From: Bacteroidota bacterium
GTDB taxonomy: Bacteria; Bacteroidota; Bacteroidia; UKL13-3
Reading direction: 5' to 3'
Length of the DNA stretch: 6,010 bases
Assembly: GCA_004293295.1 (NCBI GenBank)
Contig: RDYC01000339.1
Span: 1 to 6,010, forward strand
Part shown: in pieces, positions 5,621 to 6,010 of the stretch
Position numbering within the stretch: position 1 is the stretch's first letter
Layout of the letters: each line of letters starts with the position of its first letter
The notes under the pieces: generated by a model
What the model was told of the DNA's origin: nothing
Database searches by the model: none
The model's input: the letters and a program-made list of their open reading frames with translations, nothing else
Program-made: the position numbers and the translations under genes

Positions 5621-6010
5621 ATGAAAACAAAAGCACCTTATTTAAAGCTAAAAGTGGCTATTGGCATTGTTGGAACATTGGCCATTATTGGTGGGGTAGG
5701 TTTTGGCTTATATTATGCAGTGGTTAAAGAGGAGCTCAAAACTGTTGTTGCAAAAGAGCAACTGTTGCTGTCTGTTCAAAAAACAAACCAAGAATGTCCC
5801 GTTATGATTGATGATGAAACCAGGCTGGAAGGTGTGATGTACCATAGTGAACAGCATGAGTTAGAACACCGTTATACCATGGTGAATATGTTAGCTGATG
5901 GATACGATGCAGCCAGTGTTCAAGAGGGGGTCGAGGAAGCCATCATATCAAACATTAAAAGTGATCAAAGTTTAGCCTTCGCAAAAGCCAATAAAGTAAC
6001 TTTCACCTAT
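5621..6010 (+). CDS. Small membrane-anchored protein of unknown function, cut by right edge
   Basis: An ATG at 5621 opens a frame that runs without a stop for 130 codons to the window end. The first 10 residues are basic (MKTKAPYLKLK). A hydrophobic, glycine-rich segment of about 22 residues (12-34, VAIGIVGTLAIIGGVGFGLYYAV) follows, consistent with a membrane anchor or uncleaved signal; no lipobox cysteine follows it. The rest is polar and would face the periplasm. It includes NQECPVMIDDETRLEGV at about residues 57-73, with a single cysteine, then a Y-H-x-E-rich stretch and KANKVTFTY at the edge. I recall uncharacterised bacterial proteins with a similar N-K/Q-x-C-P-x-x-x-D-x-x-T-x-L pattern followed by a V-T-F-x-Y strand, but no function is known to me. 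It starts 38 bp after the E1 stop with no terminator between, so it may be co-transcribed with that gene. Confidence 0.75.
   Translation, partial: MKTKAPYLKLKVAIGIVGTLAIIGGVGFGLYYAVVKEELKTVVAKEQLLLSVQKTNQECPVMIDDETRLEGVMYHSEQHELEHRYTMVNMLADGYDAASVQEGVEEAIISNIKSDQSLAFAKANKVTFTY

Overview
The window looks like an ordinary chromosomal segment of a member of the Bacteroidota. The DNA is AT-rich, Shine-Dalgarno sequences are largely absent, and promoter-like sites resemble the phylum's -7 box (TAnnTTTG, often followed by GC(N)CC). The protein types also fit: a fused alpha/beta E1 dehydrogenase, a small single-domain transaldolase, and an AAA ATPase ending in the IPLWLFGLLY-type tail. I assign no genus.

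Layout, left to right. Positions 2-754 hold the 3' part of a family 9 (heptosyltransferase-like) glycosyltransferase that runs off the left edge. Positions 755-962 are a 208-bp, very AT-rich non-coding stretch. It carries four 18-bp palindromes related to TGTATTTTAAAAAATACA, spaced 32-33 bp apart. The last one lies 4 bp before the ATG of the next gene and overlaps a good -7 promoter box. Positions 963-2156 encode an AAA ATPase of the AAA_14/DUF4143 architecture. Positions 2145-2726 on the minus strand encode a TPMT-like SAM-dependent methyltransferase whose 3' end overlaps the ATPase gene by 12 bp. A 70-bp divergent spacer leads to a transaldolase at 2797-3453, closed by a clear intrinsic terminator at 3472-3496. 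Positions 3568-5583 encode a 671-aa fused E1 alpha+beta 2-oxoacid dehydrogenase. From 5621 to the right edge runs the start of a small membrane-anchored protein of unknown function.

The genes do not form one pathway. The transaldolase (pentose phosphate pathway) and the E1 component (2-oxoacid oxidation) are central carbon metabolism genes with their own transcription signals. The ATPase is an accessory-type gene of unknown biological role, and it is the one with the unusual control region. The most interesting signal is that phased palindrome array: it looks like a multi-site operator for cooperative repression of the ATPase gene, and no dedicated regulator gene is visible nearby. I see no CRISPR array, insertion sequence, tRNA or rRNA.
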